A DNA stretch of 64,000 nt from JAJRRL01 sp047404195 (GCA_047404195.1 JBDOIU010000010.1:1-64000); one strand, 5' to 3'. Positions 1 through 9,332 are shown, counted from the first letter of the stretch. The notes: generated from the sequence alone by a model not told the origin. Program-made: numbers and translations.

Positions 1-1
1 C

Positions 2-91
2 TACAACCAGGGCCGAACCCACCAGTCACTGGGTAACCTAACCCCAGACGAAATATACTATCAGCAACATATGACCAAGGAGGCTGCTTAA
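2..91 (+). pseudogene. IS3-family transposase (OrfB), C-terminal end only
   Basis: The reading frame enters from outside the window and ends at TAA 89-91. The 29 visible residues, YNQGRTHQSLGNLTPDEIYY and a short tail, match the C-terminal end of IS3-family DDE transposases (consensus YNxxRPHxxLGxxTPxE). Only the tail is visible, so whether the transposase is intact upstream is unknown. The element's terminal repeat follows at 129-148, which supports the assignment. Confidence 0.8.
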
Positions 92-128
92 TGCCAAGAT
101 ACTCTAACTCTTAAAACTGACATCTAAC

Positions 129-148
129 TGTCTTGACAATGGGGTCCA
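129..148 (+). mobile_element. Right terminal inverted repeat of an IS3-family element
   Basis: The sequence tgtcttgacaatggggtcca lies 37 bases after the transposase stop. Its reverse complement begins TGGACCCCATT, a familiar IS3-family terminus. The IS therefore probably ends at 148. The left end is outside the window, so no target duplication can be checked. Confidence 0.65.
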
Positions 149-902
149 TCATATATTAAACTGTAAATGTTTTTTAGTACAAGCTTTCTTATTGATGTCT
201 CCTAGTCAAAATTTTAAGCTTTTGATAGTTGAGATTGCATAGGGACAGAATATAATTCATCGGTAGTGCTTCCTGGGAAATGTCTCAAATCCTTTCTGTC
301 TTCCAGAGGATTGTTTTCATATCTTCTTTTAGAAGTGTACGCAAATATTGGGGTGTTAGGTTCTCCAAAATTAGAACGAAGGTACTTTGCGTTCGGATCA
401 TGTTCTGGTCTAAGTATCAAATTAGCGAGTTTAAGTTTTTTAATGGATATTCTTCTGAAGCGGATAATATCTAGAGTATACCGCTGATGACTTTTTCACC
501 CATGTGCAGAATCTACCGTACTGGTGTTTTTTTAGAAAAAATTTCTTCTTCAATGATGTATTGTCAAATGATCAATGTGTTATCAACAAGTTCATGTTCA
601 TACTACAAAGACCACGCACTGTATGGCATCACTTGATTCTTGTCATAAAGTGGTATTACGCTAGTCTCAGTCGCTAATATCAGCATGGTTACGCGTTTTT
701 AAGGTGACTGTGGTGTCTGGCTGCAATACCATTTCAGTGCGGGTTCGGGATTTGTAATGTGCTTTGTGAGGCTGTTTTAATATCCAGTCTTTGATCCTAG
801 GTCTGTGAAAGTTTCCGATCACTGCTAGACTGCAATTCTGGCAACTTACAAAGTAGAAATCCTGCTGTTGCAGTGTTATCAGTGTCATTGTTTGTGTTGG
901 CT
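149..902. other. Gene-poor stretch next to the IS end
   Basis: No reading frame here has a convincing start, length or family resemblance. Short open frames (for example minus strand 214-420 and 667-888) lack ribosome binding sites. The latter encodes about 73 residues with one CxxC and overlaps nothing recognisable. The region looks like decayed sequence between the IS and the hypothetical gene at 903. Confidence 0.5.
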
Positions 903-1751
903 CTATGTGCGTATTGCTGTAACAATCAGCTGTACTAAGCTGATAATGAGACCGATACCAGTGCATGCTAGCAATACTGTACCAATGATTTGCGCTGCTG
1001 TTGGCTTGCTAGTGGCTGGTGTATCTGATGTGCTATTTGTCTTGGGAAGATGGGGGCTGACACCAGATGGCAGGATAACGTTGCTTGTATCATCTATGCT
1101 GAATGTTGTTGATGGCGTGGATTCATAGACATCGCCGCCGGTCATGTTGTTGCGTTGGTTTTGATCTGCATCAGCGTATTCATACATTGCAGCTATGACG
1201 TTGAGGTCAAAGTATACTTTACCTTTTACTGCGCACAAAACAGTGGACTCAACACCATGAATGTCTAGTTTAAGTATATCACCGTTGCTGTGATTGCCTA
1301 TGCTTTTCTTAGCGCATGAATCTGCGATCACGTCTGGTCTAACTTGATAGCCAGAACCAGCCTTTTGGTTATTGAGCATATGAACGATGGATTGTTTAGT
1401 GCCAGTGTCGTTAGCGTATTTCCCTTTTGCTTTACTTTTATTACAAAACTCAACTGCTTTTTCATTAGCTACTATTTTCCCTTGCGTCGCTTGCCGTTGC
1501 GTAGCCCAAAAAGTCAGTTGTTTTTTTTGATCAGTTGTTAATGCTTTAATGACTTCTTCTGCTTTGCTTGTTCCAGCGCAGGAGGAGCCTAGTATGTGCT
1601 TTTGACTTCCTGTTTCTTCGATCTTGGTAAGTGCTGCTTGGCTGTTGTCGTATGCATAAAAAGGGATTGCATGTTTTTCGAATGCTTTATTGATTTGTTC
1701 GCAATGAGATTGAAACGCAGCGCCGGGTATGAATATCATGGGTTTTGACAT
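903..1751 (-). CDS. Hypothetical tail-anchored protein (282 aa)
   Basis: The family is not recognised. The ATG at 1751 is preferred over an in-frame GTG at 1760 because AGGTGA lies five bases upstream of it. Most of the protein is hydrophilic and lysine/alanine rich. A Thr/Ser/Pro-rich linker follows, and the last 30 residues or so form a single membrane segment (GTVLLACTGIGLIISLVQ) ending in a short basic tail. There is no N-terminal signal peptide, so the layout is that of a tail-anchored protein. It follows lpxH on the same strand after a 181-base gap but has its own promoter-like sequence, so it is probably a separate unit. A secreted or host-membrane role is possible but is only inferred. 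Confidence 0.65.
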   Translation of the reverse strand: MSKPMIFIPGAAFQSHCEQINKAFEKHAIPFYAYDNSQAALTKIEETGSQKHILGSSCAGTSKAEEVIKALTTDQKKQLTFWATQRQATQGKIVANEKAVEFCNKSKAKGKYANDTGTKQSIVHMLNNQKAGSGYQVRPDVIADSCAKKSIGNHSNGDILKLDIHGVESTVLCAVKGKVYFDLNVIAAMYEYADADQNQRNNMTGGDVYESTPSTTFSIDDTSNVILPSGVSPHLPKTNSTSDTPATSKPTAAQIIGTVLLACTGIGLIISLVQLIVTAIRT

Positions 1752-1784
1752 GTTGCTCACCTTAAAATGTAGATTTGACGTTTG

Positions 1785-1813
1785 ATATTAACACGAGATA
1801 AAAAGAATTGCAA
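1785..1813 (-). promoter_or_regulatory. Sigma70-like promoter for the tail-anchored protein gene
   Basis: Read on the minus strand, TTGCAA (1808-1813) and TAATAT (1785-1790) are 17 bases apart and lie about 35 bases upstream of the ATG at 1751. This is a good consensus match and fits a gene transcribed independently of lpxH. Confidence 0.55.
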
Positions 1814-1932
1814 CTTTTGGCACAAAGAAATGATGCCTCGGCAGTAATGTGTCGTGAGGTTTTTTTGATAAATGAATGACTTAACACAACAATCACTGTG
1901 TATCAGTATGTTGGTTATCAATCAATGCATGA

Positions 1933-2691
1933 TTACAATGCGGGTAGCTGCACCAGTTGAATATTATCATTTGGGTCTATGCGTAAGATAATATTGTGTT
2001 TACCCCAATCTCCAAGCACAATACGTTGATGTGTGTCGTAAGAGTGATGATGTGCATTGTGAGTGTGACCATGTATTATCGAACGCACACCACGTTGTTT
2101 CAGCGCTGCTTTTACCGCATCCTCATCGACATCCATGGCTTTTGCACTGAGCTTTTGCTGATGTTGTTTGCTTTCCTGACGCAGTTTTTGTGTTAAGTGG
2201 CGCCGCCAGGATAAAGGTAAGCTGCAAAAACAACGTCTTAGCCAGTGTCGTTTTGTCAGTTGGCGTAGGCGTTGGTGTTGCGTATCTGCCAAACAGTAAC
2301 TATCGCCATGCGCTAACAAGTAACGCTCGTTGTATATCGTTACCACTGTTTCATCGGGTAATGCTCTCAGGCCGCTGCGTTGATAAAAACCGTTATCAAC
2401 CAGCACATCTCTGTTGCCGGGAATGAAGTAGCTTGGCACATGTGTGCTGAACTCAGATAGGGTCTGCATGATATCGGCTACAGTGTCGCTGTCATCATCA
2501 TCACCAACCCAGACATCAAAAAGATCCCCCAGGATATACAGCGCAGCAGCATGTTGTTGAATATTCTGTAAAAAATACTTAAATGCTTGAGTAATATGTG
2601 GATATTCAGCACACAAGTGCAGATCTGAAATACAATAAATGGCCGGTTGTGCCAGTTCTTGCGCTGTCAGCAGGGGAAATTTGTGTGACAT
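1933..2691 (-). CDS. lpxH: UDP-2,3-diacylglucosamine hydrolase LpxH
   Basis: LpxH cleaves UDP-2,3-diacylglucosamine to lipid X and UMP at the inner face of the inner membrane, a step of lipid A synthesis. The metallophosphoesterase signatures are present in order: ISDLHL near residue 21, GDLFDVWVGDD, GNRD, HGD and HGHTHN. The frame stays open upstream to 2802. The ATG at 2691 gives 252 residues, close to the family's roughly 240, and has AGGCAG just upstream, so the longer form is unlikely. The gene is divergent from cysS. Its presence, with kdsB later in the window, shows that the organism makes lipid A-based lipopolysaccharide. Confidence 0.9.
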   Translation of the reverse strand: MSHKFPLLTAQELAQPAIYCISDLHLCAEYPHITQAFKYFLQNIQQHAAALYILGDLFDVWVGDDDDSDTVADIMQTLSEFSTHVPSYFIPGNRDVLVDNGFYQRSGLRALPDETVVTIYNERYLLAHGDSYCLADTQHQRLRQLTKRHWLRRCFCSLPLSWRRHLTQKLRQESKQHQQKLSAKAMDVDEDAVKAALKQRGVRSIIHGHTHNAHHHSYDTHQRIVLGDWGKHNIILRIDPNDNIQLVQLPAL

Positions 2692-2812
2692 ATACTGCCT
2701 ATTGTTAAGTAAATGAGCATTATAACGCAGATTGGGCACATTGTGCAGTCTGAAATTGGTATATGCTGGCCAATCAGTAACAACAGCGCTAAAATAGCCC
2801 ATGGAGGTATCT

Positions 2813-4213
2813 ATGTTACGAATCTACGACAGCTTGGCTGGTGAAAAACGCAACTTTGAGCCCATCGTGGCCGGCAAAGTGTCTTTGTATGTTTGTGGTA
2901 TGACGGTATATGACTATTGTCATCTTGGTCATGCGCGTTCCATGGTGGTCTTTGACATGATTGTGCGCTGTTTGCGTTTCTTATCCTACGATGTCACTTA
3001 TGTGCGTAATATTACAGATGTGGATGATAAAATCATTCGTCGTGCAGCAGAAAGAGGCCAGGACTGGCAGCAACTCAGTCAAACATTTATTGAAGCCATG
3101 CATGCCGATGAGCGTGCTTTGGGTTTGATGTCTCCTGATCATGAGCCGAAAGCGACAGCGCATATTGCACAAATGATTACATTGATTGAGTCTTTGATTG
3201 AGTCTGGTCATGCCTATGTGAGTGAGAGTGGTGATGTCTGTTTTGCTGTTGAATCTTATGCCGAGTATGGTGCCTTATCGCATCGGCGTCTAGAAAACTT
3301 GCAATCTGGTGCACGTATCACGGACCATGATGGCAAACGCAATCCATTGGACTTTGTTTTATGGAAGCGCGTAAAGCCAGGAGAACCCGCATGGGCATCA
3401 CCCTGGGGGGAGGGTCGTCCGGGTTGGCATATTGAATGTTCAGCTATGTCTACAACCCTGCTGGGTAAGCACTTTGATATTCATGGTGGCGGCCTTGATT
3501 TAAAGTTTCCACATCATGAGAATGAAATTGCTCAGTCCTGTGCGGGTAGTGATACCCAGTTTGCAAATTACTGGGTGCACTCCGGTTTGTTGACAATCAA
3601 TGGCGAAAAAATGTCAAAGTCTTTGGGGAACTTCACCACAATACGTGATGCACTCAATGATTACTCAGCGGAAAGCTTACGTTACTTGATGTTGTCTAGC
3701 CATTATCGTTCGCCGGTTAACTTTTCTGTTGAACAAATGCAACAGGCTGCAGCTGCACTGCATCGATTGTATACCGCATTGTCTGACCATGACCTGGTAG
3801 ATTTTGAGGTCTCTGAAGAAACATTGCCTATCGTTGAGCGTTTTAAAGCAGCATTAGCTGATGATTTTAACACACCACAGGCGTTGGCAGTTTGTTTTGC
3901 AACAGCGAAAGATGTGAATCGGGTACGAGACACTGATCCTGTGTTATCAGCACAGTTAGCAGGGTGTTTACAGTATTGCTTGCACGTGTTGGGGCTGTGT
4001 ACACAATCTGTCGCAGATTATTTTGCGCAACAAGTTAACGCGCAAGTAGATGCCGCCAAGGTGGAGTCATTGATTGCGCAGCGGCAAGCGGCACGTGCAA
4101 ATAAAGATTGGCCTGCTGCGGATGCGATTCGTGCGCAGTTAGATGCCATGGGTGTCGTACTAGAGGACAAGGCAGGTCAAACAACCTGGCGTGTGGATAC
4201 TGTTCGGCACTAA
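2813..4213 (+). CDS. cysS: Cysteinyl-tRNA synthetase
   Basis: CysRS charges tRNA-Cys in the cytosol. The class I signatures are the HLGH box after the zinc-binding Cys28 (LYVCGMTVYD), a second zinc region (HIECSAMS and HHENE), and the KMSKS loop (EKMSKSLGN). The 466-residue length is normal. The start chosen is the ATG at 2813, five bases after GGAGG; an in-frame ATG at 2801 overlaps that ribosome binding site and is less likely. A strong bidirectional terminator follows, so it is probably monocistronic. Confidence 0.96.
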   Translation: MLRIYDSLAGEKRNFEPIVAGKVSLYVCGMTVYDYCHLGHARSMVVFDMIVRCLRFLSYDVTYVRNITDVDDKIIRRAAERGQDWQQLSQTFIEAMHADERALGLMSPDHEPKATAHIAQMITLIESLIESGHAYVSESGDVCFAVESYAEYGALSHRRLENLQSGARITDHDGKRNPLDFVLWKRVKPGEPAWASPWGEGRPGWHIECSAMSTTLLGKHFDIHGGGLDLKFPHHENEIAQSCAGSDTQFANYWVHSGLLTINGEKMSKSLGNFTTIRDALNDYSAESLRYLMLSSHYRSPVNFSVEQMQQAAAALHRLYTALSDHDLVDFEVSEETLPIVERFKAALADDFNTPQALAVCFATAKDVNRVRDTDPVLSAQLAGCLQYCLHVLGLCTQSVADYFAQQVNAQVDAAKVESLIAQRQAARANKDWPAADAIRAQLDAMGVVLEDKAGQTTWRVDTVRH

Positions 4214-4277
4214 CATGTAGTTTCATTAGCAGTTTGCTATACACGTAACTATAGCTTGTTGACAGAGTCATCAATAC

Positions 4278-4307
4278 AAAAAAGGTACCGCTAAGCGGTA
4301 CCTTTTT
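4278..4307. terminator. Bidirectional rho-independent terminator
   Basis: A perfect 8-bp stem (GGTACCGC, loop TAA, GCGGTACC) at 4284-4302 is flanked by A6 on the left and T5 on the right. It lies between the convergent cysS and SPFH genes and can end transcription from both sides. Confidence 0.85.
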
Positions 4308-4324
4308 CTTTCTTTAACGTCTCC

Positions 4325-7300
4325 TTACTGAGATGCATCAGAATGCATGGCACTGACTCTTGCCGCTGCATCAGCAGGGTGTTGCTCCTCAGGTCTTGCA
4401 AACAGACCATGCTGGCTTGGTATGTTCCTGGGATACATTGCCTGGGCAAACAATCCTGGCTGACCACTGTTAACGGCCTGCATAGACCATCTCAGCATTT
4501 CTTCGGGTGAGAGTGAATTACGCTGAAAGGTTGCACCAGCACAAATTTTAATTGTTGCTGCAATCTGTTGTTGCTTTAGCAAGTACTCAGCATACTTAGG
4601 GTTGTCATTTAGCAAGCGTGCCATTGCAAAATCAGGTGCCAGCTTTGCCTCTGCTTCAAGTGCTGCGGCTTTAGCGAGGGCAGCAGCAATTTCAACACGC
4701 TTCTCAGCACGGATGAGCTCATTATCAACAACCAAATTTTGTCGTTGTTGCTCACCTTCAAGCAGTTTTGTTTCACGAACCTGTGTTGCTTGCTGTGCTG
4801 AACTGGCTAGTTTCTGTTCATTATCTTGCTTCTCAAGGTCACGCTGTAGTTGTGCTTGTTGCTTGATAGTCAATACAGATTGCTCTTGCTGTGCTCGCGC
4901 CTGTGCCAGTTGGCTGGCAACACCCATTTGATCAAGCTCAAGCTTTTGTTGCAGGGCCTTATCAGCATTCTCAGCTTGGTCTTCTAGGATTTTTTTATCC
5001 AAAATTTCACAATCTGATATTTGAATACTGACTAACCTGACACCCAGATCATCGAAGTGTGTGCCAAGTTTGTCTTGCACAGCCGCATGCCAGGTCGCTG
5101 ATCCATCATTTTGCTCCTCGGTTGTTGTTGAGGATCCGCGAATTTTAGAGAAGTGAAGTTGACCAATAACGGATCCCATATCTGCTTGAATGATGTTTTC
5201 AATTCGCTCTTCGATACTTTGTATATCAACACCCATGGCCAGCTTCACAGGATCTTCAACTTTGTATACAATGTTAAATCGCACGCCGACTGGTACCCCC
5301 CCTTGGCAGCGGTAGATGTCATACTGGGCATTTTCAGCATGCATACCACCACGCGCAGTGTGCTCATCCTTTATTCTACTAGACGGCATTGTCAGTGTGG
5401 TTTCCAAAATAGAAACTTGTCCAATCCATGTTTTCTCGCGTGGATCAATGATATGAACGCCTTGTATATCACCACTTTTTGGTGAGAGTACAGCAGTTCC
5501 TTCTGAGGATTTTGTGACACCAACGAATCCCGGTTGTAGAAAGACACGCTTTAATGATCCACACTCAATAAGTGAGGTATCTAATGGAAGCAAAGTTTCG
5601 CTTTTGCCACCTTGTTTGGATATTTGAAAGGTTATGTCTCTGTCGCCAGTGAAGTGTTCGTTGTTAGCTGCAGTTAAGAAAGATTCTTTACCATCGACAA
5701 TGGCTGGTAAGATTCGCCCTGGGGGTAGTGTTAATCGAACTTTTTGTCCTACTTGAATGATAGGGTCCGTGATTTTATGAAATAATTCAGAATCTGATTT
5801 GCGAATGACTTGAATTCGCTCTCCATCTTTACCATATTCCTTAACCTCACCATTACCCTCTATGATTTGGCCGACACCATCAATCAGTAGGGTGGCTATA
5901 TTGCCTTTGGGAATCATTAATGAGACGAGCGGTCCAGCTTGAATCAAGGGGTCTTGTTGTGTATAAAATAACTCAGTCCTTGATTTTCGCATGAATTCAA
6001 CAATTTCACCGTCACCCCCATATATTTTCGCACGCCCATCTCCTTGAATAATGGTGGGTTCACCATTGATTTTTAAAGTAGCTTGCTTACCAATAGGCAC
6101 GCGCAAGCGTAGCATATTGCCACATTGAATCAGGGCATCACTCTTATCATAAAAGGGTTGCTGTTGTGATTTGGTAAGCAACATGGCTGGTTTTGAGGGG
6201 TCGAGCATATTGACGGCCTCACTGCGGCCTTCAAGCAATGTGGGCTTACCATTAATCAATACTGTTGCGATTTCATTTTGCGCAATGAATAATCTCAGGC
6301 CGTTGCCACAGCGAATCACGGGATCTGTTTCTGAGAAAAAAACAGTGCTTTGATCTTTACGAATGATTTCTACTTGACCGTGCTTATTTCCGAGTACGAC
6401 AGGACCTTCTTTAGAGTCGAATAACGTGGGTATACCGTCAATCTTTGCTGCTGCAATTTGTCCAGGCTGTACAAAGAGTCGTATCCAGGATTGATTTTGT
6501 ATGACCGGCGTCACTTTAGGGAAGAATGATTGACTACCATTGGGAGTGAGCTCAACCTTCATTTTACCCTCAACCAGAATTTCTCGACTCTCACCCTCAA
6601 TAAACTGAGGCACGCCATCTACGACAATGGCAGCGACTTGGTCTTTTGGAATGAATAAGCGCATGATATTCTGACATGATATGGCAGGATGATTTGCCGA
6701 ATAAAATTGGTTGCCAATGATTTTGAATTCACGCTGGTAGCGTATATCATAGGGTTCTACTTGCCCGTTATAGAGTCTAACTTGATTGTCGATAAGACAC
6801 ATTGCAAGTTTACCTTGTGGAATTGTTAATAAACTGGCAGAGTTGTGGTGAATCATTTCTGTCGATTTATTAACTTGGTTAGAGTGGGTGTCAATCCTGT
6901 GGTTTTTCTCACTTAAGCTACGTAAATCATTGTCAGGTAGCGTGAGTTTTCCTTCACCCACAATCACATGGGTACCACTGTCTAATATAACTGGTTCACC
7001 AGCAATGAATACTTTCAAGTACTTCTGTGGTGGTACATTAACGATGTATTTTTGTGCCTCATGTGATCCAAATAGTGGTGAGTTTGCCGTGAAGACACCT
7101 CGTGTGTCACTCGACCAGGTACCGCGCATTTGCTCTCCGCGATGAATGATTCTTCTCATGAATCCATCATCATTGGTTGCAATGCTGGCTTCGTTATTGG
7201 TCACAACCAGTCGACAGTTGTTTTTTTCTACGCGATAATAGCCTTTCACCATTGCGGGTGTGCCAGTTAATAGGCGTTGTCCTGTATTGAATTTTTCTTT

Positions 7301-7483
7301 GATTTCACGATCTAAGTTACTGGCTCCAATTGGAATGTCAGCTTTTCGAATCAATGGCCGTTGTGATTCTGCTCTAGCGGCTTCCGGTTGGGCAGCAGCC
7401 TCATCTCTTCTGGATGTGAGTACAATCCCATTGACTTCTGCTGCTTGTTCAGCGTTGTTTGTTGAGTGAGTGCGACGTGACAT
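4325..7483 (-). CDS. Large SPFH/band-7 protein with eight N-terminal repeats (vault-like layout)
   Basis: This is a 1052-residue protein with a strong start (AGGAG six bases before the ATG). Residues 1-200 are polar and poorly defined. Residues about 215-665 hold eight repeats built on a motif like IxCGNxxRLFIPxxxIATxxIDGxPxxxEG; the central copies start near 327, 389, 451, 513 and 575, a period of 62 residues. Residues about 680-840 resemble an SPFH/stomatin domain (GVRFNIVYKVEDP, GVRLVSIQISDCEI). Residues about 840-960 form a long charged coiled coil rich in Gln, Ala and Glu. There is no N-terminal membrane segment, unlike stomatins and flotillins. Repeats plus SPFH-like shoulder plus long helix is the order seen in eukaryotic major vault protein, but homology to MVP is inferred from architecture only. 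It is monocistronic on the minus strand. Confidence 0.8.
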   Translation of the reverse strand: MSRRTHSTNNAEQAAEVNGIVLTSRRDEAAAQPEAARAESQRPLIRKADIPIGASNLDREIKEKFNTGQRLLTGTPAMVKGYYRVEKNNCRLVVTNNEASIATNDDGFMRRIIHRGEQMRGTWSSDTRGVFTANSPLFGSHEAQKYIVNVPPQKYLKVFIAGEPVILDSGTHVIVGEGKLTLPDNDLRSLSEKNHRIDTHSNQVNKSTEMIHHNSASLLTIPQGKLAMCLIDNQVRLYNGQVEPYDIRYQREFKIIGNQFYSANHPAISCQNIMRLFIPKDQVAAIVVDGVPQFIEGESREILVEGKMKVELTPNGSQSFFPKVTPVIQNQSWIRLFVQPGQIAAAKIDGIPTLFDSKEGPVVLGNKHGQVEIIRKDQSTVFFSETDPVIRCGNGLRLFIAQNEIATVLINGKPTLLEGRSEAVNMLDPSKPAMLLTKSQQQPFYDKSDALIQCGNMLRLRVPIGKQATLKINGEPTIIQGDGRAKIYGGDGEIVEFMRKSRTELFYTQQDPLIQAGPLVSLMIPKGNIATLLIDGVGQIIEGNGEVKEYGKDGERIQVIRKSDSELFHKITDPIIQVGQKVRLTLPPGRILPAIVDGKESFLTAANNEHFTGDRDITFQISKQGGKSETLLPLDTSLIECGSLKRVFLQPGFVGVTKSSEGTAVLSPKSGDIQGVHIIDPREKTWIGQVSILETTLTMPSSRIKDEHTARGGMHAENAQYDIYRCQGGVPVGVRFNIVYKVEDPVKLAMGVDIQSIEERIENIIQADMGSVIGQLHFSKIRGSSTTTEEQNDGSATWHAAVQDKLGTHFDDLGVRLVSIQISDCEILDKKILEDQAENADKALQQKLELDQMGVASQLAQARAQQEQSVLTIKQQAQLQRDLEKQDNEQKLASSAQQATQVRETKLLEGEQQRQNLVVDNELIRAEKRVEIAAALAKAAALEAEAKLAPDFAMARLLNDNPKYAEYLLKQQQIAATIKICAGATFQRNSLSPEEMLRWSMQAVNSGQPGLFAQAMYPRNIPSQHGLFARPEEQHPADAAARVSAMHSDASQ

Positions 7484-7648
7484 AATAAGCTCCTAGCAAT
7501 GATTAAAGTTTTATTATGTCCCACATTTCTGCTATCGCATAGGATTACACCGAGAAACTACTGTTTCCGTTATGGAAACCATGCTGTTGCGCTTATAGTT
7601 GAACCAGCGGCCATTCTTTTTTTCTTGCAGCAGAGTAATCAGAATACA

Positions 7649-8230
7649 TTATGGCGCGTCACGTCGAAATGGTTTAAAGGCAGATTTTCTGATTTTGCTG
7701 TGTGTTAATGATGAGATGTTTTGTATTGAGTGGCGTTTGTTGCCAGTATAACTATTTTTAGATTGAAGCGGTCTTGTATTTGTGTTTCTGAGATGTGGAT
7801 TCTCATTGAGATATGATCTAAGCACTTTTTCTTTAAACAAGTAAAAATAAATGGCAGTACGATGAGTGATGAAAGATGTTGCCACTGTTCTAGCGCTATA
7901 TGCCTGTGTTGGCGTGTGTGTTCTGCTGCGGTGCACTGCTTGTGTGTACGAAATTGTTTGTACTTGCGGTCCTGAAACCCTCAGTTCTTCAGGCCCTAAT
8001 CTACCTTTCAAGCACCATATCAATTGCATATGTTGAGATGCATAGGCATATTGTCGTCTATGATATTTTTGAATGCGTATCAGGGTACCACTCATTTTGG
8101 AAGGGGCTGTTCTGCAGATTGTATCTTGAAACTCATCCTTACAGCAATGTAAGATTGGTTTCCAGTCCTGAGGTTTGCCATCTTTTTTAAGAATGCGTTG
8201 CATCACGCCGTCTATGAGTCGCATATGCAT
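7649..8230 (-). CDS. Hypothetical protein (193 aa), doubtful
   Basis: This open frame begins inside the last 44 bases of the kinase-like gene and runs 193 codons. The product is basic, His/Arg/Thr rich and has no recognisable domain. No clear ribosome binding site precedes the ATG at 8230 (a second in-frame ATG lies at 8224). It could be a translationally coupled gene, the remains of a longer gene, or chance. It is listed because it is the only long frame in the otherwise empty stretch 7484-8186. Confidence 0.3.
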   Translation of the reverse strand: MHMRLIDGVMQRILKKDGKPQDWKPILHCCKDEFQDTICRTAPSKMSGTLIRIQKYHRRQYAYASQHMQLIWCLKGRLGPEELRVSGPQVQTISYTQAVHRSRTHTPTQAYSARTVATSFITHRTAIYFYLFKEKVLRSYLNENPHLRNTNTRPLQSKNSYTGNKRHSIQNISSLTHSKIRKSAFKPFRRDAP

Positions 8231-9332
8231 GAATGGAGTGAGTTCTAATTTTTTTGGCAGTAGTCGATTGCTGGTTGATATGACGAATTTGATACTCTAC
8301 TGGTAGTCTTGATAATGTTTTTTTATCGTACCAGTGTCTGTTTCTATCCAGGTATTCCTTTGAGATAAAGAGCAAATAGTAGGGGTTTTGACTCAGCATC
8401 GACTCGATAATTGTATCATGAGTTGGGTCTTTAGAGATTTTTGTGATAAGTTTTGGATGATATTTTTCCCATGTTTGAGTGCCATGTTTGATTAGATATG
8501 TACTGACTTCACCGCTTGTATCATCAAGTTGTACTATTCTAATGCCGCGGATAGGTATAATGATATCTACGTTACTTTTGTGTTTCCGAATGCGGTGTAT
8601 TGCCATGACCATTTCACCCCAGATTAGCGATGCTGTGGACTTCATGATTGGTTTAGGCATTGTGTGCAACATCTCACGGAATTCACTGTCAGTTGGTAAT
8701 GTGAGTGCTGACACAGCCTCTGCACTTATTCTGATGTTGTTATCGCCTTTATTATGCGCGCATATGATCACATTCAACAAATGCTGTAGTGTCCCTTGTA
8801 ATCCAAAATTACGACAGTAGATCAAAAACACCAAGTTTGATGCGAGACTACTGGCATGGATACTGATGGGATCATTTTGAGTTTCACCACTTGAGAATTC
8901 TACACTTAAGCAGTAATCCATAATAATGGCACCACGTGTTGGGTGCATGATGACATTACCTTTACCAATGATATCAAATATGGCCAGTCCTGAGGCATTG
9001 AAAATATCACGCCAAAGTTGCCATACCGCTGAGGCAGGGGGTTTCTGTGTTGTATCGACCAGTGGATATATTACTGCTTCTGCTTCTGCACAGGGGCATG
9101 ATATATAGCAACCATTGTAGTCACTCCATTTTACAAAATCTTCTGCTGCGGGAGTCCATTTTGACAGTCTTTGTTGCAGAGCTGCTGTGCGTTGAGGATC
9201 ATCTGTCAAGTTATGCTGACTTTTGGCGACTTGTAAGACCACAGGTTTGTCAGAGCCGATTTGCTTGGCATGACTAACGCATTTGTACGCACCATCTCCT
9301 ATTGGTTTGGTTACAATGTACTGTTTACTCAT
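8187..9332 (-). CDS. Hypothetical protein with protein-kinase-like features (381 aa)
   Basis: No family was recognised with certainty. The N-terminus (IGDGAYKCV, residues 11-19) resembles a glycine-rich nucleotide loop, and a Val-Ala-Lys at 35-37 could be the beta-3 lysine. FDIIGKGNVI (119-128) resembles a degenerate catalytic loop. Asp139 in IIMDYCL follows Asn126 by 13 residues, the same spacing as between the catalytic-loop Asn and the DFG Asp in PKA. The first Asp sits one residue off the canonical position, so activity is doubtful. The ATG at 9332 is preferred to a TTG at 9347. The C-terminal tail is basic and low-complexity. It could be a divergent kinase or phosphotransferase, possibly an effector. 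Confidence 0.55.
   Translation of the reverse strand: MSKQYIVTKPIGDGAYKCVSHAKQIGSDKPVVLQVAKSQHNLTDDPQRTAALQQRLSKWTPAAEDFVKWSDYNGCYISCPCAEAEAVIYPLVDTTQKPPASAVWQLWRDIFNASGLAIFDIIGKGNVIMHPTRGAIIMDYCLSVEFSSGETQNDPISIHASSLASNLVFLIYCRNFGLQGTLQHLLNVIICAHNKGDNNIRISAEAVSALTLPTDSEFREMLHTMPKPIMKSTASLIWGEMVMAIHRIRKHKSNVDIIIPIRGIRIVQLDDTSGEVSTYLIKHGTQTWEKYHPKLITKISKDPTHDTIIESMLSQNPYYLLFISKEYLDRNRHWYDKKTLSRLPVEYQIRHINQQSTTAKKIRTHSIHAYATHRRRDATHS

Noticed and set aside
667..966. Minus-strand frame of 99 codons (CxxC-containing)
   Set aside because: It overlaps the end of the gene at 903, has no ribosome binding site and no recognisable domain. Kept only as a remark in the gene-poor stretch.
5153..5485. 110-codon plus-strand frame inside the SPFH gene
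   Set aside because: It is a shadow of the coding minus strand, with no start signal.
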